From: Planosporangium thailandense
GTDB taxonomy: Bacteria; Actinomycetota; Actinomycetes; Mycobacteriales; Micromonosporaceae
Reading direction: 5' to 3'
Length of the DNA stretch: 64,000 nt
Assembly: GCF_011947195.1 (NCBI RefSeq)
Contig: NZ_JAATVY010000008.1
Location: forward strand, 177,996-241,995
The notes under the pieces are model-generated. The model was not told the DNA's origin, did not search any database, and saw only the letters and a program-made list of their open reading frames with translations. A program made the position numbers and the translations under genes. Numbering within the stretch: the stretch's first letter is position 1; the number at the start of each line of letters is the position of its first letter. Shown here one piece after another: positions 7,950 to 18,548 of this stretch.

Positions 7950-9803
7950 ATGGTCGAGTCCCGTCCCCGGCGGCTGGCGCGGGCCCTGCGGCTGTCGGCC
8001 GTCCCGGCCCTCGCCGCCACGGTGGTCGCGCTGCTGCCCGTCGGGTCCACAAGACCGGCGCAGGCGTCACCCTGGACGCCGCTGTCACCCGTGAGCGTCA
8101 CGTTCAGCCGCGTCGATCACCACGCGGCCGCCAACGGCCACCTCATCGCGTTCAACGACTTCCACGGCAACATCGACCCGCCCACCGGCAGCACCGGGCT
8201 GGTCAACGGCAACCCGGCCGGCGGGGTCGAGTACCTGGCCACGTACGTCAAGAAGCTACGCGCGCAGGACCGGCGGGAGACCCGCAACGTGTACACGGTC
8301 GCGGCCGGCGACCTGATCGGCGCGTCACCGCTGGTGAGCGCGGCGTTCCACGACGAGCCGGCGATCGAGGAGATGAACGCTCTCGGCCTCGACCTCACCT
8401 CGGTCGGAAACCACGAGTTCGACGAGGGCACCGACGAGCTCAAGCGGATGCAGAACGGCGGCTGCCACCCGGTCGACGGGTGCGCCGACGGCGACGGCTT
8501 CGCCGGCGCGCGCTTCACGTACCTCGCCGCGAACGTCATCGAGAAGAAGACCGGGCGGCCGCTGTTCCTGCCGTTCGACGTCAGGATGGTCGACGGGGTC
8601 CCCGTCGGCTTCGTCGGCATGACGCTGGAGGCGACCCCGACCATCGTCAACCCGGCCGGCGTCCAGTCGGTCACCTTCCGCAATGAGGTCGAGACGGCCA
8701 ACCGGTACGCCGACCTGCTCGGCCGCTACTTCGGCGTCCACGCTCTGGTGCTGCTCATCCACCAGGGCGGCAGCCAGCAGACCACGCCACCGGCGATCCC
8801 CGACGTGTCGGGCTGCGACCACTTCGCCGGGGACATCACCGGCATCGTCAAGGGCCTGCGCCCCGAGTACGGCATCGTGGTGTCCGGGCATACGCACCGG
8901 TTCTACAGTTGCGCGCTGCCCAACTCCTCGGGCGCGACGTCCGTGGTCACCAGCGCCGGCTCCACGGGGGTCCTCGTCACCGACCTCTCGTTCACCCTCG
9001 ACCGCAGGACCCGGCGGTTCGCGTCGGCGAGCGCGCACAACGAGATCGTCCTCAACGGCGTGCGCAACCCCGACGGCAGCTGGGCCAGGGACGCCGCGGG
9101 CAACTTCATCCACGACCCCACGCTCGTCGACCCCGCGGCGAAGACGATCGCCGACAAGTACCGGACAGCGGTCGCGCCGCTGGCCAACAAGGTCGTCGGC
9201 GGCATCACCGCCGACATCACCGCCGCCGCCAACGGCGCCGGCGAGAGCCCCCTCGGCGACGTGATCGCCGACGGGATGCTCAGGTACACGCGGCCGGCGG
9301 GCGCGCAGCTCGCGCTGATGAACCCCGGAGGCATCCGCACCTCGCTCAGCTACGCCAACTCGCCCGGCGGCGAGGCGCCCGGCCAGGTCACGTACGGCGA
9401 ATGCTTCGCCGTGCAGCCGTTCAACAACCTGGTGGTGACCCAGACGTACACCGGCGCGCAGCTCAAGGAGGTGCTGGAGGAGCAGTTCGCCGGGTACGCC
9501 GGTCAGACGGTCACGAAGCTCCTGCAGGTCTCGGCCGGCCTCACGTACGCGTACGACACGACCAGACCGCTGGGGCAGCGGGTGAGCAACCTGGCGCTGG
9601 ACGGCGTCGCGATCGACCCGGCCGCCTCGTACCGGGTGGCGATGAACGACTTCCTCGCGGGCGGCGGTGACGGCTTCGCCGGGCTGACGGCGGGCACGGA
9701 CCGGGCCACCGCGCCCGGATTCGACGTGGACGCGCTGGTCGCCTACCTCGGGACCGGACCGATCGCCCCCGGCCCGCAGGACCGCATCACCCGGCTGGCC
9801 TGA
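7950..9803 (+). CDS. Secreted 5'-nucleotidase/2',3'-cyclic phosphodiesterase-type metallophosphoesterase
   Basis: Exported phosphoesterase of 617 residues that probably dephosphorylates extracellular nucleotides to salvage phosphate and nucleosides. A signal peptide covers about residues 1-40 (twin basic start, cleavage near AQASP). The calcineurin-like domain shows the metal-binding blocks AFNDFHGNID, AAGDLIGASP, SVGNHEFDEG and VSGHTHRF. The C-terminal 5'-nucleotidase domain has NPGGIRTSL and a substrate loop with FNNLVVTQ. The start ATG 7950 has AAGGAGAGAG just upstream. No cell-wall anchor is seen at the C-terminus, so it may be released. It is a single-gene unit followed by a hairpin. Confidence 0.9.
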   Translation: MVESRPRRLARALRLSAVPALAATVVALLPVGSTRPAQASPWTPLSPVSVTFSRVDHHAAANGHLIAFNDFHGNIDPPTGSTGLVNGNPAGGVEYLATYVKKLRAQDRRETRNVYTVAAGDLIGASPLVSAAFHDEPAIEEMNALGLDLTSVGNHEFDEGTDELKRMQNGGCHPVDGCADGDGFAGARFTYLAANVIEKKTGRPLFLPFDVRMVDGVPVGFVGMTLEATPTIVNPAGVQSVTFRNEVETANRYADLLGRYFGVHALVLLIHQGGSQQTTPPAIPDVSGCDHFAGDITGIVKGLRPEYGIVVSGHTHRFYSCALPNSSGATSVVTSAGSTGVLVTDLSFTLDRRTRRFASASAHNEIVLNGVRNPDGSWARDAAGNFIHDPTLVDPAAKTIADKYRTAVAPLANKVVGGITADITAAANGAGESPLGDVIADGMLRYTRPAGAQLALMNPGGIRTSLSYANSPGGEAPGQVTYGECFAVQPFNNLVVTQTYTGAQLKEVLEEQFAGYAGQTVTKLLQVSAGLTYAYDTTRPLGQRVSNLALDGVAIDPAASYRVAMNDFLAGGGDGFAGLTAGTDRATAPGFDVDALVAYLGTGPIAPGPQDRITRLA

Positions 9804-9816
9804 CCGAGCCCGAAAG

Positions 9817-9842
9817 GGGGTGGCCGCTCCGGCGGCCACCCC
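9817..9842 (+). terminator. Hairpin terminator after 5'-nucleotidase gene
   Basis: An 11-bp perfect stem GGGGTGGCCGC / GCGGCCACCCC with a TCCG tetraloop, 14 bp after the stop codon. There is no T-run. Confidence 0.7.
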
Positions 9843-9934
9843 GGCGCTCGACGGGCGACTTCATCGATCCGGACCGCTATGCTCGCCACAGCGCGTCGAA
9901 ACGGCGGTGCGTTGGGTGACGAGAGGGGACCGGC

Positions 9935-10735
9935 GTGGAGCGTCCGACCTGGGCTCCGGACGACGTGAACGCCCAGCGGCCGAGCGTGGCTCGGGTGTAC
10001 GACTACTACCTCGGTGGTTCGCACAACTTCGCGGTGGACCGGGAGTTCGCCGAGGAGGTCATGCGGGCGGCGCCCGACGCGCGCATGGCGGCCCAGCAGA
10101 ACCGGGCGTTCCTGCGGCGAGCGGTGCGTTACCTGTGCGACCTCGGCATCCGTCAGTTCATCGACCTCGGGTCGGGCATTCCGACCGTCGGCAACGTGCA
10201 CGAGGTGGCGCAGGCGGTCGACCCGACCGCGAAAGTCGTCTACGTGGACCTCGACCCGGTCGCGTACGCGCACAGCCGCGCGATTCTCGTACGTAATCCA
10301 CATGCGACGGTGGTACGCGCCGACCTGCGCCGGCCGGCGGAGGTGCTCGGCGACCCGCTGCTGCGGTCCCATATCGACTTCGACCGCCCGGTGGGCCTGC
10401 TCATGGTCGCCGTGCTCCACTTCGTCCCGGATGAGGAGCACCCGGCCGACATCGTCGCTGGGTACGCCGCCGCGCTCGCGCCCGGCAGCCACGTCGTGGT
10501 CTCGCACGCCGCCACCGACGAGCTCGACGAGGGCAAGGACCGGGCGCTGAACCTGTACCGCCGCTCATCCACGTCGGTCGTCCTCCGGACCGCCGAGGAG
10601 GTGGCCGCCCTGTTCGGCCCGCTCACCCTGGTCGAGCCGGGAGTGGTGTCGCTGTCGCGGTGGCGGCCGGACACGTCGGATGAGGCCGGCCCCGCGGAGA
10701 CCCCCGGGCTGGCTGCCGTGGCGCGCCGGGATTGA
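9935..10735 (+). CDS. SAM-dependent methyltransferase, DUF574 family
   Basis: Methyltransferase-like protein of 266 residues of the DUF574 (Methyltransf_19) family, which is expanded in Streptomyces and Micromonosporaceae; most members have no known substrate. Typical blocks are SVARVYDYYLGGSHNF near the N-terminus, QNRAFLRRAVRYL, the SAM site FIDLGSGIPTVGNVHE, and VVYVDLDPVA. The start is GTG 9935 behind GAGAGGGG. It stands alone, with a hairpin upstream and a 130-bp gap downstream. Confidence 0.88.
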   Translation: MERPTWAPDDVNAQRPSVARVYDYYLGGSHNFAVDREFAEEVMRAAPDARMAAQQNRAFLRRAVRYLCDLGIRQFIDLGSGIPTVGNVHEVAQAVDPTAKVVYVDLDPVAYAHSRAILVRNPHATVVRADLRRPAEVLGDPLLRSHIDFDRPVGLLMVAVLHFVPDEEHPADIVAGYAAALAPGSHVVVSHAATDELDEGKDRALNLYRRSSTSVVLRTAEEVAALFGPLTLVEPGVVSLSRWRPDTSDEAGPAETPGLAAVARRD

Positions 10736-10869
10736 ACCGACACCCTCCGTCGCATTTCTTTAACGCAGGGAAACCCTTCAATCAACGGTACCTCTTACTG
10801 GTTCCCTCCTGGTGGGCCAACCCGTATGCTCGCAACGCTTGCTTGTACGGAAACGGGGAGGGAGTTTTC

Positions 10870-11010
10870 GTGGAGCGGCTGAACCGGGATCCGAAACACG
10901 TCGAAGTGGACCGGACAGGGTCGCTCACGTCCACTCTTCCGGCGGCTCGCGGCACATACGCGACGGCCGGCCGTTCTCGGCCCGGAGACGCGACGCCATG
11001 CCCGGCGTGA
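10870..11010 (+). CDS. Possible upstream ORF (46 aa) overlapping the GGDEF-EAL start
   Basis: A GTG at 10870 follows a strong ribosome site (GGGAGGGAG, 5 nt spacing) and opens a 46-residue frame beginning MERLNRDPKHVEV. It stops at 11008-11010, just past the ATG at 10998 of the PAS-GGDEF-EAL gene. The ribosome site is better than that of the downstream gene, so it may be a translated leader coupled to it. No homology is recognised, and composition alone does not prove it is coding. The alternative is that the large protein starts earlier in another frame. Confidence 0.35.
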   Translation: MERLNRDPKHVEVDRTGSLTSTLPAARGTYATAGRSRPGDATPCPA

Positions 11011-13241
11011 CCAAGAAGCGCGCGCGGCCGCCACGCGGCCTCGGCGACGCGAAACCGGCGGCCGAGGGCGCCACGGTGAGCGCCCCTCGGCCGGATCAGG
11101 CTGGCCGGATCCCGCCCGGACCGGCGGCGCGGCGGCCCGGCGCGCGGCAGCTCGCGAAGGCGTGGGCCCAGGCCATCGCCGGGACGAGCTTCGTGTCGAT
11201 GGGCCGGCGCGAGCTGGAGTCGTTCCTGACCGACCTGGCTGAGCAGTTGGTCGCCACCGCCGCGGTCGAGACCTTCGACCCCGAGGTCGGATACAAGGTG
11301 GGAGCGGCCCTCGTCGACGCGCACTTCACCCAGCCCGCCTCGCTCGACCACACCCTGCGCACCCTCAACGAGCACCTCGGCGGCACCGTCGGGAGCGCCC
11401 GCGGCCAGGCCCTCCAGGGCGCCCTGGCGGCCGGCTTCGCGCAGGCGTTGCGCGACCGGACCCTGGTCGAGCAGGAGGAGATCCGGGCCGCCGCCATGCT
11501 GGCCCACTCCGAGGCGGAGGCCGCCCGATGGGCGAGCGAGGCCCGCTTCCAGGCGGTCTTCGCCGGCGCTGTCATCGGCATCGTGATCGCCGATATCGAG
11601 GGTCAGGTCATCGACGTCAACCAGACGACCTGCGACATGCTCGGGTACACCCAGGAGGAGTTCCGCGAACTCACCGTGAACGAGTTCATCCACCCCGAGG
11701 ACGCACCCGGGATCTGGGACGCCTACCGCGAGCTGACCCGCGGCGAGCGGGAGCACATCAGGCTCGAGAAGCCCTACTACCGCAAGGACGGCACCGCCGT
11801 CTGGACCGACCTGGCCGTCTCCCTGATTCGGGACCAGGACGGGCAGCCGCAGTACGTGGTGACCATGGTCGAGGACATCACCGAGCGGCACCACCTCCAG
11901 ACCCGGCTGCGCCACCAGGCCCTGCACGACCCACTGACCCAGCTGCCCAACCGGACGCTCTTCTTCGAACGCCTCGGCCAGATCCTCGAGGACGCGGGCG
12001 AAGACGCCCGCGTCGGCATCTGCTACCTCGATGTCGACGGCTTCAAGATGATCAATGACACGCTCGGCCACGACATGGGCGACTACCTGCTGCTCGCGGT
12101 CGCCCGCAAGCTCCACTCCTCGGTCTGCGGGCCGGGACAGCTCGTCGCGCGGACCGGCGGCGACGAGTTCGTGGTGCTCGTCGAGCGGTCCGCCGGCCCC
12201 GAGCAGCTGGTCGACATCGCCGAGGCCGCGCTCGCGGCCGTCCGCGCGCCGGTCCAGCTCGGCGGCCACGAGATCACCGTCTCCGCCAGCGTCGGGGTCG
12301 TGGAGCGGGCCGCCCACACGACCAGCGCCACCGAGCTGATGAAGGCCGCCGACACCACGCTGCACTGGGCCAAGCGGGACGGCAAGAACCGCTGGGCGCT
12401 CTTCGACGCCGACCGGCACGCCCGCGAGGTGACCAAGTTCGAGCTTTCGGCCAGCCTGCCGGCCGCGCTGGAGCGCCGCGAGTTCCTGGTCGAGTACCAG
12501 CCCCTGGTGCGCCTCGAGGACGAGACGGTGATGGGCGTCGAAGCGCTGGTGCGGTGGCGACACCCGACGCTGGGGCTGCTCGGCCCGGACCGGTTCATCG
12601 AGCTGAGCGAGGAGACGGGCCTCATCGTCCCGCTCGGGCAGTGGGTGCTGGGCGAGGCGTGCCGCCAGGCGGCGGCCTGGCAGCGGCAGTACCCGCAGGT
12701 CGACCTGGTCACCAGCGTCAACCTGGCGGTGCGACAGGTGCAGGATCCCAACATCGTCGCCGCGGTGAACGCCATCCTGGAGGAGACCGGCCTCGATCCC
12801 AGCAGCCTCCAGCTGGAGCTGACCGAGAGCGCCGTCATGGGCAGCCCCGGCCAGCCGCTCCAGACCCTGCACGCCCTGGCCGATCTCGGAGTACGCATCG
12901 CCATCGACGACTTCGGCACCGGGTACTCCAACCTGGCCTACCTACGCAGCCTGCCGGTGCACAGCCTGAAGCTGGCCGGCTCCTTCGTCGCGGGGCTGCG
13001 CCCGCCGGACTCCCCCGACCCGGTCGACAAGGAGATCGTGGCGACCCTCATCAAGCTGGCGCACACGCTCCACCTGACCGTCACGGCGGAGGGCGTGGAG
13101 ACCTCCGAACAGGCGGCGCGGCTGCGCGCTCTCGGCTGCGACACCGCGCAGGGCTGGCACTACGCCATGCCGGGCTCGCCCGACCAGGTCGTCGCGCTGC
13201 TGAAGGCGGCCGCGCGGGAGCCATCCCCCGCGGCCGGATAG
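10998..13241 (+). CDS. PAS-GGDEF-EAL dual c-di-GMP enzyme
   Basis: Large c-di-GMP turnover protein of about 747 residues. An N-terminal helical region (about 40-175) is followed by a PAS domain (about 180-300), a GGDEF domain (about 305-465) and an EAL domain (about 480-735). The cyclase motif is an intact RTGGDEF near residue 387. The phosphodiesterase motif is an intact EALVRWRH near residue 515, with IDDFGTGYSNL, LKLAGSFV and AEGVET, so both activities are possible. No transmembrane segment is visible. The ATG at 10998 has GGAG ten bases upstream; a longer frame from 10812 has no supporting ribosome site. The stop codon abuts a 27-bp tandem repeat. Confidence 0.88.
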   Translation: MPGVTKKRARPPRGLGDAKPAAEGATVSAPRPDQAGRIPPGPAARRPGARQLAKAWAQAIAGTSFVSMGRRELESFLTDLAEQLVATAAVETFDPEVGYKVGAALVDAHFTQPASLDHTLRTLNEHLGGTVGSARGQALQGALAAGFAQALRDRTLVEQEEIRAAAMLAHSEAEAARWASEARFQAVFAGAVIGIVIADIEGQVIDVNQTTCDMLGYTQEEFRELTVNEFIHPEDAPGIWDAYRELTRGEREHIRLEKPYYRKDGTAVWTDLAVSLIRDQDGQPQYVVTMVEDITERHHLQTRLRHQALHDPLTQLPNRTLFFERLGQILEDAGEDARVGICYLDVDGFKMINDTLGHDMGDYLLLAVARKLHSSVCGPGQLVARTGGDEFVVLVERSAGPEQLVDIAEAALAAVRAPVQLGGHEITVSASVGVVERAAHTTSATELMKAADTTLHWAKRDGKNRWALFDADRHAREVTKFELSASLPAALERREFLVEYQPLVRLEDETVMGVEALVRWRHPTLGLLGPDRFIELSEETGLIVPLGQWVLGEACRQAAAWQRQYPQVDLVTSVNLAVRQVQDPNIVAAVNAILEETGLDPSSLQLELTESAVMGSPGQPLQTLHALADLGVRIAIDDFGTGYSNLAYLRSLPVHSLKLAGSFVAGLRPPDSPDPVDKEIVATLIKLAHTLHLTVTAEGVETSEQAARLRALGCDTAQGWHYAMPGSPDQVVALLKAAAREPSPAAG

Positions 13242-13242
13242 C

Positions 13243-13309
13243 GCGTCAGACGTCGCCCACCGCTCCGCCGCGTCAGACGTCGCCCACCGCTCCGCCGCGT
13301 CAGACGTCG
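13243..13309. repeat. 27-bp tandem repeat, 2.5 copies, over an ABC permease stop codon
   Basis: Two full 27-bp copies (13243-13269 and 13270-13296; start GCGTCAGACGTCGCCC) and a 13-bp partial third copy. The third copy contains the stop codon of the minus-strand permease (13300-13302). The repeat fills the whole gap between the convergent GGDEF-EAL and permease genes. Confidence 0.95.
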
Positions 13310-14367
13310 TCCCAGCGGAACAGCCGCGTCGCGAGCAGGGTGAGCACGATCGCGAAGCCGGCGAGGATCCCCATTTCGGGCAGGACCGACGCCGGCCCCT
13401 TGCCGCGGACCATCACGTCGAGCATCGCCTGGTTGAGGTGGCGCAGCGGGAAGATCTCGGCGACGGCCTGTAGCCACTTCGGCGCGCTGTCGAGCGGGAA
13501 GAACGAGCCGGACAGGAACGCCATCGGCAGCACGACCAGCTGGGCGATCACGTTGGCCGACTCCTGGGTCTTCGCCCACGCTCCGGCAACCAGACCGATC
13601 GACAGGAACGCGAAGGTGCCGACCAGGATCACCGGGAGCGACATCCACCAGTAGTTCGACAGCTTGAGCCCGAAGGACGGCAGCGACGCCACCCCGAGGA
13701 AGATCGCGGTCTGCAGCAGGGCGACGCCGACGCTGACGCCCACCCGGGCGCTGACCACCGAGCTGATCCTCACGGGAGACAGCCGTAGCCGGCGCAGGAT
13801 CTTCTTCTCCCGCCAGGTCACCAGCGTCATCGCGGCGCCAAAGGTGGCGCCGGTCGCGATCGCCCAGCCGAGCAGGCCCGGGGTCACGAACTGGATGGTC
13901 TTGAGGGACTTGTCCTCCACCTGCTGCGCGTCGAGGCTCAGCCTGGGTGGCGTGCCGGCGGCGGCCAGGTTGGTCTGCTGCACCAACTGGTCGAACACGC
14001 TCCGCACGGTGCCGGCGCGGACCTGGTCCGCAGCCGAGTAGTGCACCATGACCCGGTCGCCCTGCTGCTCGACGGCGGCCTCGTAGTCACCCTTGCGGAC
14101 GGCGTCGAGCGCCTTGGCCCGGTCGGTCATCTTCGTGACGTCGAGGAGCTTGCCCAGCTCGCGCTTGGCGTCGGCCGGTACCTGGTCGATGACCGCGACC
14201 GGACCGACCTCGATCACCTTCGACCGGGACACGCCCTGGTTCTTGAGCAGCCCGCCGAACAGGACGAGGAACATCAGCGGGAAGAGGATCGTGAAGAACA
14301 GCGCGGTGCGGTCCCGGACGAAACCGAGAAGCATCGCGCGGGACAGACTGCGAAAGCCGCTACTCAC
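13300..14367 (-). CDS. ABC-2 type exporter permease
   Basis: Membrane component of an ABC exporter, 355 residues. One hydrophobic segment near residues 20-45 is followed by an extracytoplasmic stretch of about 130 residues, then five or six membrane segments from about 165 to 350, which is the ABC-2/DrrB-like plan. It starts at GTG 14367, overlapping the ATPase stop as GTGA, so the pair is translationally coupled. It ends FRWDDV with the stop inside a 27-bp repeat. Substrate unknown; drug or lipid export is the usual role of this class. Confidence 0.88.
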   Translation of the reverse strand: MSSGFRSLSRAMLLGFVRDRTALFFTILFPLMFLVLFGGLLKNQGVSRSKVIEVGPVAVIDQVPADAKRELGKLLDVTKMTDRAKALDAVRKGDYEAAVEQQGDRVMVHYSAADQVRAGTVRSVFDQLVQQTNLAAAGTPPRLSLDAQQVEDKSLKTIQFVTPGLLGWAIATGATFGAAMTLVTWREKKILRRLRLSPVRISSVVSARVGVSVGVALLQTAIFLGVASLPSFGLKLSNYWWMSLPVILVGTFAFLSIGLVAGAWAKTQESANVIAQLVVLPMAFLSGSFFPLDSAPKWLQAVAEIFPLRHLNQAMLDVMVRGKGPASVLPEMGILAGFAIVLTLLATRLFRWDDV

Positions 14368-15266
14368 GCGCGGTACTCCCGTCCGGTGAGGTTGAGGAAG
14401 ACGTCTTCGAGGGTGGCGCCGCGGACCGACAGCCCGCGCAGCGCGTTGCGCTCGGCCAGCGCGGCCAGCACCGGCGCCGGGGTGCGGGTGACGAGGGTCA
14501 GCGAGACGCCGTCGTCGTCGACCTCGGCGCCCTGGAACAGCCGGCGTGCCTCGTCGACCGCGATCGCGCCGGTCTCGATGGAGATGCGGGTGGGTGTGTC
14601 GAGCCCGCGTACGAGCTCGGCCGGCGATCCGGACTGCAGGATCCTGCCGTGGTCCATGATCGCCACCCGGTCGCAGAGGATCTCCGCCTCGTCCATGTAG
14701 TGGGTGGTGAGGACGATCGTGCGGCCCTGGGTGTTGATCGCCCGCAGCAGGTCCCAGAGGTTGCGCCGGGCCTGCGGGTCGAGCGCCGCGGTGGGCTCGT
14801 CGAGGAAGACCAGCTCCGGGTCGTGTACGAGCGCGCAGGCTATCGACAGGCGCTGCATCTGGCCACCCGAGAGCTTCTCCGCCCGGACGTCGGCCTTGTC
14901 CGTGAGGCCGACCAGTTCGAGCATCTCGTCGGCCTTCTTCGCCCCGACCCCGTACAGCGAGGCGAACGTGTGGATCTGTTCCCGGGCGGTCAGCCGCTCG
15001 AAGAACGACGACGCCTGCAGCTGCACCCCGATGCGGGGCAGCAGCGCCGGGTTGCGCGGCCACGGCGACTCGCCGAACAGCTCCACCGCGCCGGCGTCGG
15101 GCTTGCGCAGCCCTTCGACTATCTCCAACGTCGTCGTCTTGCCTGCCCCGTTCGGCCCGAGGATGCCGAAGAACTCCCCGGCCTCCACATCGAAGGAGAC
15201 ACCGTCGACGGCCTTGAGCGACTCGTACGACTTGTGCAGTCCTCGGACCGTGATCGTCGAACCCAT
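14364..15266 (-). CDS. ABC exporter ATP-binding protein (DrrA-like)
   Basis: ATPase subunit of 300 residues paired with the adjacent permease. Walker A is [10 protein letters not shown], the signature is LSGGQMQR, Walker B is LVFLDEP and the switch His lies in TTHYMDEAE. The C-terminal extension (about 220-300) is typical of DrrA-type drug exporters. ATG 15266 is chosen because family similarity ([13 protein letters not shown]) starts there; the frame remains open upstream to 15401 without support. The gene is divergent from glpK across about 140 bp. Confidence 0.9.
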   Translation of the reverse strand: MGSTITVRGLHKSYESLKAVDGVSFDVEAGEFFGILGPNGAGKTTTLEIVEGLRKPDAGAVELFGESPWPRNPALLPRIGVQLQASSFFERLTAREQIHTFASLYGVGAKKADEMLELVGLTDKADVRAEKLSGGQMQRLSIACALVHDPELVFLDEPTAALDPQARRNLWDLLRAINTQGRTIVLTTHYMDEAEILCDRVAIMDHGRILQSGSPAELVRGLDTPTRISIETGAIAVDEARRLFQGAEVDDDGVSLTLVTRTPAPVLAALAERNALRGLSVRGATLEDVFLNLTGREYRA

Positions 15267-15408
15267 GGCTGGCAGGGTAGCGAGTGCGCGCAGGTCGGCG
15301 CTGTCCGGCGAATTGGCCGTTGGTGTCGGGTTTCCGGCCGTTCGGCCGAATCCTGGCGTCGTAATAGGGGTGCTGCACGGACCACCGGGCCTGCGCCACA
15401 CTGTCGGG

Positions 15409-16890
<1,482 letters not shown>

Positions 16891-16930
16891 CTCCGCACCG
16901 ACCGGCCACGGTGTAGGACACGAACCCGCG

Positions 16931-16962
16931 ACCGGCGCAGCCCTTGCACGGGCTGCGCCGGT
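16931..16962. terminator. Bidirectional hairpin between glpK and pepD
   Basis: A 13-bp perfect stem ACCGGCGCAGCCC (16931-16943) and its complement (16950-16962) with a 6-nt loop, between two convergent genes. Outer bases CGAACCC and GGGTTCG extend the pairing. Confidence 0.75.
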
Positions 16963-17036
16963 CGGCGGTGGTGGGTTCGGCAGCGGTCGACCGCCGAACC
17001 CACCCGGAGGGAGGGAGGGAAAGCTGTTCGCTGCCG

Positions 17037-18548
17037 CTAGTTCGTCGTACCGCCGAGCGTCACGGTGACCTGCTGCTCGCTGCCGTTACGGACGACGGTG
17101 AACTGAAGCTGGTCGCCGACCTTGCCGGACTTGACGGCACCCGACAGCGCGTTGGCGTCGGGAATGTTCCGGTCCCCGATCTTCGTGACCAGGTCGCCCT
17201 TGCGCAGCCCGGCCTTTTCCGCCGGGCCACCGGCGATCACGTCCGCGATCAGGGCGCCTCCATCGCCGTTGCTGACCTGGACACCGATGTACGGATGCGT
17301 GACCTTGCCGCCCTTCAGCAACTGGTCCGCCGTCGCCTTGGCCTGGTTGCTCGAGATCGCGAAGCCGACGCCGATGTTGCCCGCGCCCTGGCCGGACGTC
17401 GCGATCGCGGTGTTGATGCCGATGACCTCGCCCGCGAGGTTGACCAGCGCGCCGCCGGAGTTGCCGGGGTTGATGGCCGCGTCGGTCTGGATCGCGTCGC
17501 CGATCGAGCGCTGCTGAGTGCTGCCGGTGGTGTTACCGAAGGGGTCCTGCTGCTGACCACCCTCGTCGATGGTCCGGTGCAGTGCGCTGACGATGCCCTC
17601 GGTGACCGATCCCTGGAGACCGAGCGGGCTGCCGAGGGCCAGGACGGTGTCGCCGACCTGGACGTCGTCACTGTTGCCGAACTTCGCCGCGGTGAGCCCG
17701 GACGCACCCTGGGCTTTGATCACCGCGAGGTCGCCGGCCGGGTCGGTACCCACGATCGTGGCCTTGTAGGACTTGCCGTTGTTGAGCGTCACGTCGACGG
17801 TGTTGCCGCGGGCGCCCTCGAGCACGTGGTTGTTGGTCAGGATCGCGCCGTCGTCGGAGAGGACGACGCCCGACCCCTCCCCCACCGGAGTCGTGATGTC
17901 CACGACGCTGGGCTGAACGCGGGCCGCGACGCTGGCGATCGACGTCCGCTCCAGCACGGGTGCGGCGTTGCGGGTCACGGTCACCGTCCGTCCGCCGTCG
18001 GCCCGGTGCGCCACGAGACCGCCGGCCACGCCGGAGAACAGCGACAGCGCGACCGCGGCGGCGCCGATCACGACGCCCTTCGCGAGCCGGCTGTTACGCG
18101 GAGCCGCAGCGGCGGGCTGCCAGTACGGCGCGCCGGGATACGGCGCACCCGGCTGCGGGGCGGACGGGTCACCCGGTGCGTGGTACGGCGCACCCGGGCC
18201 CGGATAGGCCGCGCCGTACGGCTGGTACGACTGGTACGGCGCGCCCGGAGCCTGGAAAGGCGACCCGGCGTAGGTCGGATACGTCGCCGTCGGAGCCTCG
18301 GAGGCGCCGCCCTGGTGGGGTCCGGCGGCGAACGACGCCGTCGGAGCCGCTGCCGGGTGGTCGCCCTGCCGCGGTTCGGCGGCGAACGATGTCGTCGGCG
18401 CCTCCACCGCGTGGTCGCCCGCGGAGCCGCCCGGCTCCGACGCTACGGTCGGCGTCGATTCCTGGTGCTGCTCCTGCTGCGACGGCGACTGCCCGGCCAC
18501 CCGGTCGTCCGAAGCCCCCGATGCCCATGTGCTGTCGTGCTCGCTCAT
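17037..18548 (-). CDS. pepD: HtrA/DegP-family serine protease with PDZ domain (PepD-like)
   Basis: Membrane-anchored trypsin-like protease of 503 residues, probably acting outside the membrane on misfolded envelope proteins. The first ~150 residues are a cytoplasmic Pro/Gln/Tyr-rich disordered region. A single membrane segment follows at about 155-180, the protease domain at about 200-395 and a PDZ domain at about 405-500. The catalytic triad is His241 (TNNHVLEG), Asp273 (DPAGDLAVIK) and Ser364 (NPGNSGGAL). It overlaps the kinase stop as ATGA and is third in an operon ordered like mprA-mprB-pepD of M. tuberculosis. The symbol is by synteny and domain match. Confidence 0.92.
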   Translation of the reverse strand: MSEHDSTWASGASDDRVAGQSPSQQEQHQESTPTVASEPGGSAGDHAVEAPTTSFAAEPRQGDHPAAAPTASFAAGPHQGGASEAPTATYPTYAGSPFQAPGAPYQSYQPYGAAYPGPGAPYHAPGDPSAPQPGAPYPGAPYWQPAAAAPRNSRLAKGVVIGAAAVALSLFSGVAGGLVAHRADGGRTVTVTRNAAPVLERTSIASVAARVQPSVVDITTPVGEGSGVVLSDDGAILTNNHVLEGARGNTVDVTLNNGKSYKATIVGTDPAGDLAVIKAQGASGLTAAKFGNSDDVQVGDTVLALGSPLGLQGSVTEGIVSALHRTIDEGGQQQDPFGNTTGSTQQRSIGDAIQTDAAINPGNSGGALVNLAGEVIGINTAIATSGQGAGNIGVGFAISSNQAKATADQLLKGGKVTHPYIGVQVSNGDGGALIADVIAGGPAEKAGLRKGDLVTKIGDRNIPDANALSGAVKSGKVGDQLQFTVVRNGSEQQVTVTLGGTTN

